Positions 1 to 8,736 of a DNA stretch of 64,000 bases are shown here, one piece after another. The DNA is from Azonexus sp. R2A61 (GTDB lineage: Bacteria; Pseudomonadota; Gammaproteobacteria; Burkholderiales; Rhodocyclaceae): the NCBI RefSeq assembly GCF_021401135.1, contig NZ_JACBFO010000002.1, forward strand, positions 806,001 to 870,000. The letters run 5' to 3'. The position numbers and the translations under genes are program-made. The notes under the pieces were generated by a model. That model was not told the DNA's origin. It ran no database searches and saw nothing but the letters and a program-made list of their open reading frames with translations. Within the stretch, counting starts at the first letter, position 1, and every line of letters begins with the position of its first letter.

Positions 1-951
1 ACGCCCTACGCCGAAGCGGTCGGCGCCTACCTGATCTCGGCCGCCGCCTTCGTCGCCCTCGGCTTGTCCGGCTACTTCGAGAAGCTAATCCGGCTGATTC
101 CCCAGGGCGTCGCCGCCGGCCTGCTCGCCGGCATCCTGCTGCAATTCGGCATCAAGGCCTTTGCCGGCCTCAGCGTCGATCCGCTGCTGGCCGGGCTGCT
201 GATCGTCGCCTACGTGGTGCTCAAGCGTTTCACCGCGCGCTACGCAGTGGTCGGCATTCTGGTGCTGGGGCTGGGTTTCCTGCTGTTGCAGGCGCGTGTC
301 GACCTGTCCGGACTGGAATTGCGGCTGGCGGCGCCGCTGCTCACCGTCCCGGCGTTTTCGCTGAACGCCCTGCTCAGCGTCGCCCTGCCGCTGTTCCTGA
401 TCACCCTCACCGGTCAGTACATGCCAGGCATGCTGGTGCTGCGCAACGACGGTTTCCGGACCAGCGCCAACCCCATCGTCACCATCACCGGGCTGGGTTC
501 GCTGCTGATGGCCCCCTTCGGCTCCCACGCCTTCAACATCGCGGCAATCACGGCGGCCATCTGCACCGGCCGCGAGGCCCACGAAGATCCGGCCAAGCGC
601 TGGCTGGCCGGTATCGCCGCCGGCGTTTTCTACATCCTGGTCGGTGTGTTCGGATTGACCCTGGCCGCCGTCTTCATGGCCTTTCCCGCCACCTTCATCA
701 CCACCCTGGCCGGGCTGGCCCTGCTTGGCACCATCGGCGGCAGCCTGACCAACGCCCTGGCCGATGCCAGAACCCGCGAAGCGGCGCTGATCACCTTCGT
801 CGCCGCCGCCGCCAACATCACCCTGCTCGGCATCGGCGGCGCCTTCTGGGGACTGGTCATCGGCCTGCTCGCCCACGCCGTGTTGAACGGCCACTTGCCC
901 CGACTGTCGCGCCAGGCGCCGGCGGTAGCGGCCAGCGAGGCCGCCCGGTGA
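1..951 (+). CDS. BenE-family benzoate/H+ symporter-like transporter (5' partial)
   Basis: The reading frame is open from the first base, so the N-terminus lies outside the window; 316 residues are visible, and BenE proteins are near 390-400. The protein is almost entirely hydrophobic, with about nine to ten visible membrane segments. The segment PFGSHAFNIAAITAA (about residues 172-186), followed by C-T-G-R-E-A-H, matches the conserved core of the BenE benzoate/H+ symporter family. Family members import aromatic acids by proton symport, but the true substrate here is unknown and no benzoate catabolic gene is in view. It heads a cluster in which each gene overlaps the next; its TGA shares one base with the ATG of the next gene. 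The family call is firm, the substrate is not. Confidence 0.85.
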   Translation, partial: TPYAEAVGAYLISAAAFVALGLSGYFEKLIRLIPQGVAAGLLAGILLQFGIKAFAGLSVDPLLAGLLIVAYVVLKRFTARYAVVGILVLGLGFLLLQARVDLSGLELRLAAPLLTVPAFSLNALLSVALPLFLITLTGQYMPGMLVLRNDGFRTSANPIVTITGLGSLLMAPFGSHAFNIAAITAAICTGREAHEDPAKRWLAGIAAGVFYILVGVFGLTLAAVFMAFPATFITTLAGLALLGTIGGSLTNALADARTREAALITFVAAAANITLLGIGGAFWGLVIGLLAHAVLNGHLPRLSRQAPAVAASEAAR

Positions 952-1742
952 TGCCCGACGTGCGCTACCCGGCGGCGCTGACGCTCGCCGACCTGCGCCG
1001 CAACCTGGCCGCCGTCGACACGCGGATCGCCGAGGCCTGCCACCGGGCCGGACGGGATCCGGCCGGCGTCCGCCTGCTGCCGGTGAGCAAGACTGTGGAC
1101 GCGGCACGCCTGCGCCTCGCCCACGAGGCGGGCTGCCGGGAGCTGGGCGAAAACAAGGTCCAGGAAGCCTGGGGCAAAGCCCAGGCCCTGGCCGACCTGG
1201 ACGACCTGCGCTGGGTCATCGTCGGCCACCTGCAAGGCAACAAGGCCGGGCTGGTGGCGCGCTTTGCCAGCGAATTCCAGGCCCTCGACAGCCTGCGCCT
1301 GGCCGAAACCCTGGAGCGGCGGCTGCAGGCAGAGGGGCGCGGCCTCGACGTGTTCGTCCAGGTGAACACCTCCGGCGAAGCCAGCAAGTACGGCCTGACG
1401 CCCGCCGAAGTGCCGGCCTTCCTGCGCGTCCTGCCGGCCTTTTCGACGCTGCGCGTGCGTGGGCTGATGACCCTGGCGCTGTTTTCCAGCGAACCCGAGC
1501 CGGTCCGCCGCTGCTTCCGCCAGCTGTACCAGCTACGCGAACAATGGCGCCAGGCAGCGCCGGCCGGCATCGACCTGAGCGAGCTGTCGATGGGCATGTC
1601 CGGCGACTTCGAGATCGCCGTCGAAGAAGGCGCTACCGTCGTCCGTGTCGGCCAGGCCATCTTCGGCGCCCGCAAGCTACCCGACGGTCATTACTGGCCG
1701 GCCGAGAGCAGCGCATCGACCCGGAGCGAACATGAAGCCTGA
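951..1742 (+). CDS. YggS/PLPBP-family pyridoxal-phosphate-binding protein
   Basis: A 263-residue protein of the YggS/PROSC family, single-domain TIM-barrel proteins that bind PLP and buffer its free pool rather than catalyse a known reaction. The PLP-lysine motif PVSKT is at about residues 44-48 (Lys47). The family blocks GENKVQE, W-x-x-I-G-H-L-Q-x-N-K and LSMGMSGDFEIAVEEGAT are all present, and length is normal. The ATG at 951 overlaps the upstream stop; a GTG one codon earlier is possible. YggS usually sits beside proC or pilT. Here it lies between a transporter and a GNAT enzyme, with two PLP enzymes downstream, so it may be a second, dedicated copy. Confidence 0.9.
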   Translation: MPDVRYPAALTLADLRRNLAAVDTRIAEACHRAGRDPAGVRLLPVSKTVDAARLRLAHEAGCRELGENKVQEAWGKAQALADLDDLRWVIVGHLQGNKAGLVARFASEFQALDSLRLAETLERRLQAEGRGLDVFVQVNTSGEASKYGLTPAEVPAFLRVLPAFSTLRVRGLMTLALFSSEPEPVRRCFRQLYQLREQWRQAAPAGIDLSELSMGMSGDFEIAVEEGATVVRVGQAIFGARKLPDGHYWPAESSASTRSEHEA

Positions 1743-2469
1743 AACCCCATCCACCACCGCCCAAGCGCCCCTCGGCTATCCCGTCCCCGACTGGCAAGGC
1801 TGCCCGGCTCCCACACCGGTCACCCTGGCGGGCCGCTACTGCCGGCTCGAACCCCTTTCCGCCGTCGAACATGCCGAGGCCCTGTTTGCCGCCTACGCCG
1901 AGGACGTCGATGGCAGCGACTGGACCTATCTGCCGGTCGGCCCCTTCGCCAGTCTGGCCGCCTATCGCACTTATCTGCTCGCCACCACGGCCACTACCGA
2001 CCCCCTGCATTTCCTGGTGCGCGACCGGGTCAGCGGGCGGGCCTTGGGGACTTTCGCCCTGATGCGCCAGCAGCCCGCCCATGGCGTGCTCGAAGTGGGC
2101 TACATCGCCTTTGCTCCGGCCCTGCAGCGCTCGCGGCTCGGTACCGAAGCCCACTTCCTGCTGATGGCCCACGTCTTCGAGACCCTCGGCTACCGCCGCT
2201 ACGAGTGGAAGTGCGACAGCCTCAACGCCCGCTCGCGGCAGGCGGCGTTGCGCCTGGGCTTCACCGACGAAGGCTGCTTCCGCCAGGCCATGGTCTACAA
2301 GGGCCGCAACCGGGACACCGCCTGGTTCTCGATCATCGACCGGGAGTGGCCGGCCCTGCGCGCCGCCTTCCTGGCCTGGCTCGACGACGGCAATTTCGAC
2401 GCCCGGGGCCAGCAACGGCAGCGGCTGGAAACCCTGCGCACGCAACTTGCCCAAGAGGATTCACCATGA
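1732..2469 (+). CDS. GNAT N-acetyltransferase, RimJ/RimL type
   Basis: A 245-residue GNAT-fold protein of the RimJ/RimL subgroup, which moves acetyl from acetyl-CoA to an amine. Visible family features are the N-terminal R-Y-C-R-L-E-P-L strand, the EVGYIAFAPALQRSRLGTEA segment that carries the acetyl-CoA loop (about residues 122-141), and a C-terminal block N-A-R-S-R-Q-A-A-L-R-L-G-F typical of this branch. The ATG at 1732 overlaps the end of the YggS gene by 11 bases and gives the usual family N-terminus (G-Y-P-V-P-D-W). The gene also overlaps the next by 4 bases (ATGA). Its acceptor substrate cannot be read from sequence; the neighbourhood suggests an amino acid or amine. Confidence 0.85.
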   Translation: MKPETPSTTAQAPLGYPVPDWQGCPAPTPVTLAGRYCRLEPLSAVEHAEALFAAYAEDVDGSDWTYLPVGPFASLAAYRTYLLATTATTDPLHFLVRDRVSGRALGTFALMRQQPAHGVLEVGYIAFAPALQRSRLGTEAHFLLMAHVFETLGYRRYEWKCDSLNARSRQAALRLGFTDEGCFRQAMVYKGRNRDTAWFSIIDREWPALRAAFLAWLDDGNFDARGQQRQRLETLRTQLAQEDSP

Positions 2470-3662
2470 ACGACAACACCACCCACCTGATGGCAGCCTA
2501 CGCCCGCCAACCCGTTTCCTTCGTCCGCGGTCGCGGCGCCCGCCTGTGGGACGCCGAGGGCCGGGAATACCTGGATGCCATCGCCGGCGTCGCCGTCACC
2601 AGCCTCGGCCACGCCCAGCCCGAGATCGCCGCGGTCATTGCCGAGCAGGCGAACACCCTGCTGCACACTTCCAACGTCTTCCGCATCGACTGGCAGGAAC
2701 GGCTCGGCCAGTGCCTGTGCGGGCTGGCCGGCATGGACAAGGCCTTCTTCTGCAACTCCGGGGCCGAAGCCAACGAAGCAGCGCTCAAGCTTGCGCGTCT
2801 GCACGGGTATCGCCGGCAGGTGGCAAATCCGCTGATCCTGGTCATGGAAAACGCCTTCCATGGCCGCAGCCTGGCGACCTTGTCCGCCTCCGGCAACCCC
2901 GCCAAGCAGCAGGGTTTCGCCCCACTGCTGCCGGGTTTCCTGCGTCTGCCCTATAACGACACCGACGCCGTCCGCACAGCCGCCAGGCAGCACCCAGAAA
3001 TCGTCGCCGTGCTGCTCGAACCGGTCCAGGGCGAGGGCGGCATCCGGGTCGCCGATGCCGCCTACCTGCAGCAACTACGCGAGCTGTGCGATGCCCGTGG
3101 CTGGCTGCTGATGCTCGACGAGGTGCAGACCGGCCTGGGCCGCACCGGCGCCTGGTTCGCCGCCGAGCATGGCGGAATTACGCCCGATGTCCTGATCCTG
3201 GCCAAGGCCCTGGGCAACGGCTTTCCCATCGGCGCCTGCCTGGCCCGGGGCGGCGCCGCCGAGCTGATCGCGCCGGGCCAGCACGGCTCGACCTTCGGCG
3301 GCAACCCGCTCGCTTGCCGGGTCGCCTGCACCGTCATCGACATCATGGCCCGCGAGGGGATTCCGGCCCGCGCTGCCGCCCTCGGCCAACGCCTGCTGAA
3401 TGGGCTGCGCCAGGGTCTGGCCGGCCACCCCGAGGTATTGGCGATTCGCGGCCAGGGGCTGATGGTCGGCATCGAACTGCGACACAAGTGCACCGAGCTG
3501 GTCGGACGCGCCCTGGCCGAACAGCGCCTGCTCATCACCGTCACCCGCGACCGCGTCATCCGCCTGCTGCCGCCCCTGATCTGCGACGAAGCCCAGATCG
3601 ACGCCATCGTCGCCCGGCTCGTCCGCCTGCTTGCCCCCATCGCCAAGGAGATTTCCGCATGA
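2466..3662 (+). CDS. Class III aminotransferase, ArgD-like (first of two paralogues)
   Basis: A 398-residue fold-type I PLP aminotransferase resembling acetylornithine aminotransferase: [10 protein letters not shown], then [12 protein letters not shown], the Schiff-base lysine in LAKALGNG (Lys247) and STFGGNPLA. The start ATG at 2466 overlaps the GNAT stop by four bases. A second gene of this class (12963-14135) sits with argF and argG and is the better candidate for arginine synthesis. This copy is therefore a paralogue that may use acetylornithine, succinylornithine, ornithine, GABA or another omega-amino substrate. Its stop overlaps the ATG of the glyA-like gene by three bases. Confidence 0.85.
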   Translation: MNDNTTHLMAAYARQPVSFVRGRGARLWDAEGREYLDAIAGVAVTSLGHAQPEIAAVIAEQANTLLHTSNVFRIDWQERLGQCLCGLAGMDKAFFCNSGAEANEAALKLARLHGYRRQVANPLILVMENAFHGRSLATLSASGNPAKQQGFAPLLPGFLRLPYNDTDAVRTAARQHPEIVAVLLEPVQGEGGIRVADAAYLQQLRELCDARGWLLMLDEVQTGLGRTGAWFAAEHGGITPDVLILAKALGNGFPIGACLARGGAAELIAPGQHGSTFGGNPLACRVACTVIDIMAREGIPARAAALGQRLLNGLRQGLAGHPEVLAIRGQGLMVGIELRHKCTELVGRALAEQRLLITVTRDRVIRLLPPLICDEAQIDAIVARLVRLLAPIAKEISA

Positions 3663-4930
3663 ACGCCCATCAAGACCTGAACGCCTTCGATCCCGAGCTG
3701 GCCGCCGCCATCGCCGCCGAAGCCCGGCGCCAGGAGGATCACGCCGAGCTGATCGCCTCCGAGAACTACGTCAGCCGGCAAGTCATGGCCGTCCAGAATT
3801 CGGTATTCACCAACAAGTACGCCGAAGGCTATCCCGGCCGCCGTTACTACAGCGGCTGCGCGCATGTGGACGTTGCCGAGCGCCTGGCCATCGAGCGTGC
3901 CCAGGCCCTGTTCGACTGCGACTACGCCAACGTCCAGCCCCATGCCGGCGCCCAGGCCAACGCGGCAGTCTTCCTCGCCCTGGCGACGCCGGGCGACACG
4001 GTGATGGGCATGAACCTGGCCCAGGGCGGCCACCTGACCCATGGCAACCCGGCCAACTTCTCCGGCCGGCACTATCGCATCGTGCCCTACGGCCTCGACC
4101 CGGCAAGCGGCCTGATCGACTACGACGAGATGGAGCGGATCGCGCTGGAACATCGCCCGCGCCTGCTCATCGGCGGCTTTTCCGCCTACTCGCGGCACAA
4201 GGATTGGGCCCGCATGCGCGCCATTGCCGACAAGGTGGGCGCCATTTTCTGGGTGGACATGGCCCACGTAGCCGGACTGGTGGCGGCCGGCGAATATCCC
4301 GACCCGCTGCCCCATGCCCACGTGGTCACCAGCACCACCCACAAGACCCTGCGCGGTCCGCGCGGCGGCCTGATCCTCTCCCGGGGCCAGGACGACGCCT
4401 TCAAGCGCAAGCTCGACGCCGCCGTCTTCCCCGGCACCCAGGGCGGGCCGCTGATGCACGTCATCGCCGCCAAGGCGGTGGCCTTCAAGGAAGCGCTGCA
4501 ACCCGAATTCAAGGTCTACCAGCAACAGGTGCTGGCCAATGCCCGGGCGATGGCCGCAGTGATCCAGCAGCGCGGCTACCGGATCGTCTCGGGCGGCACC
4601 AACAACCACCTGATGCTGATCGACCTGTCGAACCGCCCCTACACCGGCAAGGACGCTGACGCGGCCCTGAGCGCGGCCTGGATCACCGCCAACAAGAATT
4701 CCGTGCCCAACGATCCGCGTTCGCCCTTCGTTACCTCAGGGCTGCGCATCGGTACCCCGGCGGTGACGACACGGGGCTTCGACCCCCAGGCTTGCACCAC
4801 CCTGGCCGGCTGGCTGTGCGATGTCCTCGATGCGCTGGAAAGCGGCGATCAGTCCGCCGTGACGGCTCGGGTCAGGGAAAACGTCAGGGACTTGTGCCGA
4901 CTTCACCCTGTGTATCGTGCCCCTCTCTAA
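3659..4930 (+). CDS. glyA: Serine hydroxymethyltransferase (GlyA-type)
   Basis: A 423-residue serine hydroxymethyltransferase, which interconverts serine plus tetrahydrofolate with glycine plus methylene-THF and can also cleave other beta-hydroxy amino acids. It has the N-terminal [10 protein letters not shown], the [13 protein letters not shown] active-site loop, the PLP lysine in [11 protein letters not shown] (Lys229) and the C-terminal [11 protein letters not shown]. Length is normal. It differs from the housekeeping betaproteobacterial type at several places, for example [10 protein letters not shown] and G-F-S-A-Y-S-R, and is not beside nrdR or ribD. It may therefore be a second copy with an adapted role. 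It closes the coupled cluster and is followed by a terminator. Confidence 0.9.
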   Translation: MNAHQDLNAFDPELAAAIAAEARRQEDHAELIASENYVSRQVMAVQNSVFTNKYAEGYPGRRYYSGCAHVDVAERLAIERAQALFDCDYANVQPHAGAQANAAVFLALATPGDTVMGMNLAQGGHLTHGNPANFSGRHYRIVPYGLDPASGLIDYDEMERIALEHRPRLLIGGFSAYSRHKDWARMRAIADKVGAIFWVDMAHVAGLVAAGEYPDPLPHAHVVTSTTHKTLRGPRGGLILSRGQDDAFKRKLDAAVFPGTQGGPLMHVIAAKAVAFKEALQPEFKVYQQQVLANARAMAAVIQQRGYRIVSGGTNNHLMLIDLSNRPYTGKDADAALSAAWITANKNSVPNDPRSPFVTSGLRIGTPAVTTRGFDPQACTTLAGWLCDVLDALESGDQSAVTARVRENVRDLCRLHPVYRAPL

Positions 4931-4986
4931 CTAAGCAGAATCGCGCGACAATACTTTGTTCCGAGATATGTGGAATCCTCAAAAAA

Positions 4987-5018
4987 CAAAAACCCGCCGG
5001 AAATCCCGGCGGGTTTTC
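4987..5018. terminator. Bidirectional rho-independent terminator
   Basis: Ten-base arms AACCCGCCGG (4991-5000) and CCGGCGGGTT (5006-5015) around a five-base loop, with T-rich flanks on both strands. It lies between the convergent glyA-like and thiolase genes and can serve both. Confidence 0.9.
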
Positions 5019-5034
5019 ATCTTCGGCCCGAAGA

Positions 5035-6216
5035 TCAGGCGCGTTCTAGGATGACCGCGATACCCTGACCACCACCGATGCACATGGTGACCAGCGCGTA
5101 CTTGCCGCCGATGCGTTCCAGTTCGTACAGCGCCTTGGTGGCGATGAAGGCGCCGGAGCAGCCGACCGGGTGACCGAGGGCGATGGCGCCGCCGTTCGGA
5201 TTGGTCTTGGCCGGGTCGAGGCCGAGCACCTTGGACACCGACAGGGCCTGCGCGGCGAAGGCTTCGTTGGATTCGATGACGTCCATCTGATCCAGCGTCA
5301 GGCCGGCCTTCTTCAGCGCCAGCTTGGTGGCCGGGATCGGGCCTTCGCCCATGACATCGTTCGGCACACCGGCAACGGCGTAACCGGCGATGCGGGCACG
5401 CGCCTTGTAGCCGGCCTTGGCAGCGACATCGGCCGCAGCAAGCACGAAGAAGGCGGCGCCGTCGTTGATGCCGGAAGCGTTACCGGCGGTGACGGTACCA
5501 TCCTTCTTGAACGCCGGTTTCATCTTGGCCAGAGCTTCGACCGTGGTACCACGCTTGACGTACTCGTCGGTATCGAAAACGACTTCGCCCTTGCGGGTCT
5601 GCTTGACGATCGGCACGATCTGCGACTTGAAGTAGCCGGCATCGATGGCGGCAGCGGCGCGGCGCTGCGATTCGACGGCGAATTCATCCTGCGCTTCACG
5701 GGTGATGCCGTGCTTTGCCGCCAGGTTTTCGGCGGTAATGCCCATGTGACCAACGCCGAACGGGTCAGTCAGCACGGCGACCATCGAGTCGACAGCCTTA
5801 GTGTCGCCCATACGGGCGCCGGAACGCAGCGCCGGCATCAGGTAGGCGGCCTTGGACATGACTTCGACACCGCCGCCAATACCGTAGTCGGCATCGTTCA
5901 GCATGATGTTCTGGGCCGTGGTCACGATGCCTTGCAGGCCGGAGGCACACAGCCGGGAAACCTGCATGGCCACCGATTCCATCGGCAGGCCAGCCTGGAT
6001 GGAAGCAACACGGGATGCGTAGGCGTAACGGGAATCGGTCGGCATCGTGGTCCCGACCGTGACATAGTTGATCTGCTGCGGATCGACGCCGGAGCGGGCA
6101 ACCGCCTCCTTCATCACCAGGCCAGCCAGTTCGCTGGTTTCGAAATCAGCCAGGGAGCCGCCAAAGGAACCGATCGGCGAACGAACTGCGCTCAGTACGA
6201 CAACATCTCTGCTCAT
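5035..6216 (-). CDS. Acetyl-CoA C-acyltransferase (thiolase; BktB/PhaA-like)
   Basis: A 393-residue type II biosynthetic or beta-ketothiolase that condenses or cleaves acyl-CoA and acetyl-CoA. Catalytic residues are visible: the nucleophile in SRLCASGLQ (Cys90), the NEAFAAQ block, GHPVGCSGA (His349) and CIGGGQG (Cys379). The full-length pattern resembles BktB/PhaA enzymes that feed polyhydroxyalkanoate synthesis, but no phaB or phaC is nearby, so a role in fatty acid, amino acid or PHA metabolism is open. A strong AGGAGGT ribosome-binding site lies just before the ATG. It is the last gene of a minus-strand run that includes the CobD-like gene 25 bases upstream. Confidence 0.9.
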   Translation of the reverse strand: MSRDVVVLSAVRSPIGSFGGSLADFETSELAGLVMKEAVARSGVDPQQINYVTVGTTMPTDSRYAYASRVASIQAGLPMESVAMQVSRLCASGLQGIVTTAQNIMLNDADYGIGGGVEVMSKAAYLMPALRSGARMGDTKAVDSMVAVLTDPFGVGHMGITAENLAAKHGITREAQDEFAVESQRRAAAAIDAGYFKSQIVPIVKQTRKGEVVFDTDEYVKRGTTVEALAKMKPAFKKDGTVTAGNASGINDGAAFFVLAAADVAAKAGYKARARIAGYAVAGVPNDVMGEGPIPATKLALKKAGLTLDQMDVIESNEAFAAQALSVSKVLGLDPAKTNPNGGAIALGHPVGCSGAFIATKALYELERIGGKYALVTMCIGGGQGIAVILERA

Positions 6217-6241
6217 GTACTACCTCCTGTAGAAATTATTT

Positions 6242-7165
6242 TCAGCCCACCAGACTGGCGAGCCCCAGCAAAAAGAGCAACAACATCCACAGCACCGTGG
6301 CACGCCAGACCAGACCGACGGCACTTTGCATGAAATCGACGTCAGCCGGCTCGCCAAGACCCAATTCGGCCCGGTCGGCAGCATCACCTTCCTCGATCAC
6401 GGATCCCCCCAGGCGCACCCCCAGCGCCCCCGCGCCGCCAGCAAGGACAATTCCCATATCCTTGTCCGGCCACAAGGCTGCCTGAGTCCGCCAGCAGTGA
6501 ACAGCATCTTCGAAATCACCGACGATGGCGAAGGCCGAAGCCGTTGCCCGCAAGGGCAGCCAATCGATCATACCGAAAACCTGGCGGGCAAATTGCGAAA
6601 AATCGTTGTGCTGGGCAATATCAGAAAGCTGCCAGCGGTCGCGCACAATCAGGCCGAGACGATAAAGCAACGCACCGCACGGTCCAGGCAACAGCACGAA
6701 ACAGAGCAGAACGCCGAAGACGTGACGATGCGATGCGACGAGTGCCCGTTCGATGGATACTCGGGCAATCTCCTCGCTGCCCATCCGCTGGGTCGGAATC
6801 TGCTGCCACTCGGCCAGCAACGCACGGGCACGATCCAGCTCTCCCAGACGCAGGGCGACCTGAATATCCGTGTAGTAATGACTGAATTGGCGGAATCCCA
6901 TCGTCAGGTATAGCACGATCACGTTCAGCAGCCAGCCAAGCACGGGAGAAACTGCATGGAGCGCGGCATAGATCAGGGCCAGGACAATCACCGGCACCAA
7001 CACGGCAACGCACCAAGCGGCAACGCCATGCCAACGGTTGCCGGCGTTGAAACCGGACTCCACGAGATCCGCCCACGCATTGGCCGGTCCCTCGACGATG
7101 CGACGGTAATCCAGCGGCTTCAGCTGTTCGATCAGGAAAACGGCGATCAGCGACAGGAGGCTCAT
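6242..7165 (-). CDS. CobD/CbiB-family membrane protein
   Basis: A 307-residue membrane protein of the CobD/CbiB family. The N-terminal motif F-L-I-E-Q-L-K-P and the stretch W-L-L-N-V-I-V-L-Y-L-T-M-G-F-R-Q-F match the family, and about four to five hydrophobic segments are visible, including one at the extreme C-terminus. True CbiB makes adenosylcobinamide phosphate. This betaproteobacterial subgroup is usually found next to a CoA pyrophosphatase, not in cobalamin operons, as here. I therefore give the family but not the cobalamin role. The gene is 48 bases downstream of the Nudix gene and probably shares its transcript. Confidence 0.75.
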   Translation of the reverse strand: MSLLSLIAVFLIEQLKPLDYRRIVEGPANAWADLVESGFNAGNRWHGVAAWCVAVLVPVIVLALIYAALHAVSPVLGWLLNVIVLYLTMGFRQFSHYYTDIQVALRLGELDRARALLAEWQQIPTQRMGSEEIARVSIERALVASHRHVFGVLLCFVLLPGPCGALLYRLGLIVRDRWQLSDIAQHNDFSQFARQVFGMIDWLPLRATASAFAIVGDFEDAVHCWRTQAALWPDKDMGIVLAGGAGALGVRLGGSVIEEGDAADRAELGLGEPADVDFMQSAVGLVWRATVLWMLLLFLLGLASLVG

Positions 7166-7213
7166 GGGGACTCTAATTACCGCTTGCAGCGGCTATTCTC
7201 GATTATTGAAACG

Positions 7214-7804
7214 TCAAGATACCACAAGCCTGTCGGTCAACGAACGGATCATGCCGGCGGTCGCCCCCCAGATGAAATGCTCGCCGTAAGGCATGGCGTA
7301 GTAATGGCGCAGCGCGCCGCGGATGTTCGCACTGTGGCGCTGGTGGTTGCGCACGTCGAGCAGAAAGTCGAGCGGAACCTCGAAGACTTCCGCAACCTCG
7401 AAGGCATCCAGTTTCAGTTCGAACGGCGGTGTCACCAGCGCGACCACAGGAACGACCTGGAACCCCGTTCCGGTCCGGTATTCCGGCAGATATCCCAACG
7501 GTTCGACGTGCCGGCGATCAAGGCCGATCTCCTCTTCCGTCTCGCGCAACGCGGTAGCCAGCGGCGAAACATCTTCCGCCTCGACCCGCCCGCCGGGAAA
7601 GCTGACCTGCCCGGCGTGATCACGCAGATGTGCGGTGCGCCGGGTGAGCAATACGGTCAGATCATTTTCGTGCCGGACAATGGGAAACAGTACCGCGGCC
7701 GGCGTCAATTGCCCGGCCGCCGCACCATCCTCGGCGACGAACTGCCCGTTCGCAGGCTCCGGCAGCAGACAGGCGCGCAGTCCGGAGAGGTCAATGCGAC
7801 TCAT
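7214..7804 (-). CDS. CoA pyrophosphatase, Nudix family (NudL-like)
   Basis: A 196-residue Nudix hydrolase. Residues 52-72 read LLTRRTAHLRDHAGQVSFPGG, matching the NuCoA signature LLTxRxxxxRxHxGxVxFPGG, and the Nudix helix continues with TALRETEEEIGL (84-95). Enzymes of this group hydrolyse CoA and its derivatives to 4'-phosphopantetheine plus 3',5'-ADP. The ATG at 7804 overlaps the stop of the preceding 83-residue gene by four bases (ATGA), which supports both the start and the operon. Confidence 0.88.
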   Translation of the reverse strand: MSRIDLSGLRACLLPEPANGQFVAEDGAAAGQLTPAAVLFPIVRHENDLTVLLTRRTAHLRDHAGQVSFPGGRVEAEDVSPLATALRETEEEIGLDRRHVEPLGYLPEYRTGTGFQVVPVVALVTPPFELKLDAFEVAEVFEVPLDFLLDVRNHQRHSANIRGALRHYYAMPYGEHFIWGATAGMIRSLTDRLVVS

Positions 7805-8052
7805 CGTACCGCCGAATCCTCCTCGATTTCGACGTGGACCGCGGCCAGCGCATCGTGCAGTGTTTCCTCGGGCAGCGCGTTGATCGCCGTCGCGACCAGA
7901 TCGGCCGATTCGACCGCGCCGACCGGCAAGCGTTTGCTGTCGAGCGACGCAATCAGCGCGGCAGCGGCACCGACCACACGCAACAAGGCCTGACGCTCTC
8001 CCATGAGCATTTCCAGTTCGCCGCGCAACAAGGCGATTTCCTGATGAGGCAT
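7801..8052 (-). CDS. Small conserved-looking hypothetical protein
   Basis: An 83-residue acidic protein that I do not recognise. The N-terminal half is predicted helical (E-I-A-L-L-R-G-E-L-E-M-L-M-G-E-R) with a possible short coiled coil, followed by a region rich in alanine and valine. There is no signal peptide or membrane segment. The four-base stop/start overlap with the Nudix gene and the nine-base spacing from the protease gene argue that it is translated as part of this operon. Function unknown. Confidence 0.6.
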   Translation of the reverse strand: MPHQEIALLRGELEMLMGERQALLRVVGAAAALIASLDSKRLPVGAVESADLVATAINALPEETLHDALAAVHVEIEEDSAVR

Positions 8053-8061
8053 CTCTCTCTC

Positions 8062-8736
8062 CTAGAATCGTTTTTTTAAGGTCATGGTGTCGCCGTCCCG
8101 CTTCATTTCCATGCGGTTCAGGAAACTCATGCCGAGCAGCGCGACCGGCAGGTCGTTCTGATGAATCGCCGCATCGACCTGATGCAGCGTGATACCGCCG
8201 ATGCGCACACTGTTCAGCTTGACGATGCTGATCTGCGTCTGGCCATTGGCGGTCTGGGAAACGCCCCGCTCGCCCTTGGCCGGATCGATGCCCAAGCGAC
8301 GGGCATCGCTGGCGCCGAGCGAAACCAGGCTGGCACCGGTATCGACGACAAAGCGGACAGAACCGCCGTTGACCGTGCCATTGGTCACGAAATGTCCCTG
8401 GCTGTCGGCGTTTAGCGTAACCAGTTCGGCGCCACTGTCGGCCGCATTGCCGACCGCATGCTGACCGACCCGCAACGGCCGTTTCTTGCCGCCGATCTCG
8501 ACGATCACCTGATCGCCCTGAACGGCCACGACCTTGATACCGTCGATGGTCGTTCCCAACGGCACGGAACGCGGCGGCGCACCGTTGATCATCAGCAGGG
8601 CCTTGTTGCCGATGACGCCGGCCAGTCCGACCTCTTGCGCCGCAACGGGCAACGCGACCAGACAGCCCAGCAAGGCCGACGTAAAATGGACGGCCTTCCA
8701 TCGATTGCCCAACCGAGCCATGAAACCAGTCGCCAT
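8062..8736 (-). CDS. Retropepsin-like aspartic protease, exported (TIGR02281 type)
   Basis: A 224-residue protein with an N-terminal signal peptide (basic N-region, hydrophobic core to about residue 33, A-A-Q cleavage region) and a single retropepsin-like domain carrying the catalytic motif VDTGAS at 131-136 (Asp132). This matches the clan AA bacterial proteases of the TIGR02281 kind, thought to act in the periplasm as dimers. Two starts are possible. The ATG at 8736 has a GGGGAG ribosome-binding site upstream. The one at 8721 overlaps the start codon of the divergent amidotransferase gene. Confidence 0.8.
   Translation of the reverse strand: MATGFMARLGNRWKAVHFTSALLGCLVALPVAAQEVGLAGVIGNKALLMINGAPPRSVPLGTTIDGIKVVAVQGDQVIVEIGGKKRPLRVGQHAVGNAADSGAELVTLNADSQGHFVTNGTVNGGSVRFVVDTGASLVSLGASDARRLGIDPAKGERGVSQTANGQTQISIVKLNSVRIGGITLHQVDAAIHQNDLPVALLGMSFLNRMEMKRDGDTMTLKKRF

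Noticed and set aside
85-1107. Long minus-strand open frame opposite the BenE-type and YggS genes
   Set aside because: High-GC antisense frame with low-complexity, arginine- and glutamine-rich translation; the plus strand carries clear families.
1-4930. A benzoate degradation role for the first cluster
   Set aside because: Only the transporter family suggests it; no ring-cleavage or CoA-ligase gene is in view.
4792-5049. Small plus-strand frame across the glyA 3' end and terminator
   Set aside because: It runs through the terminator hairpin and has no family features.
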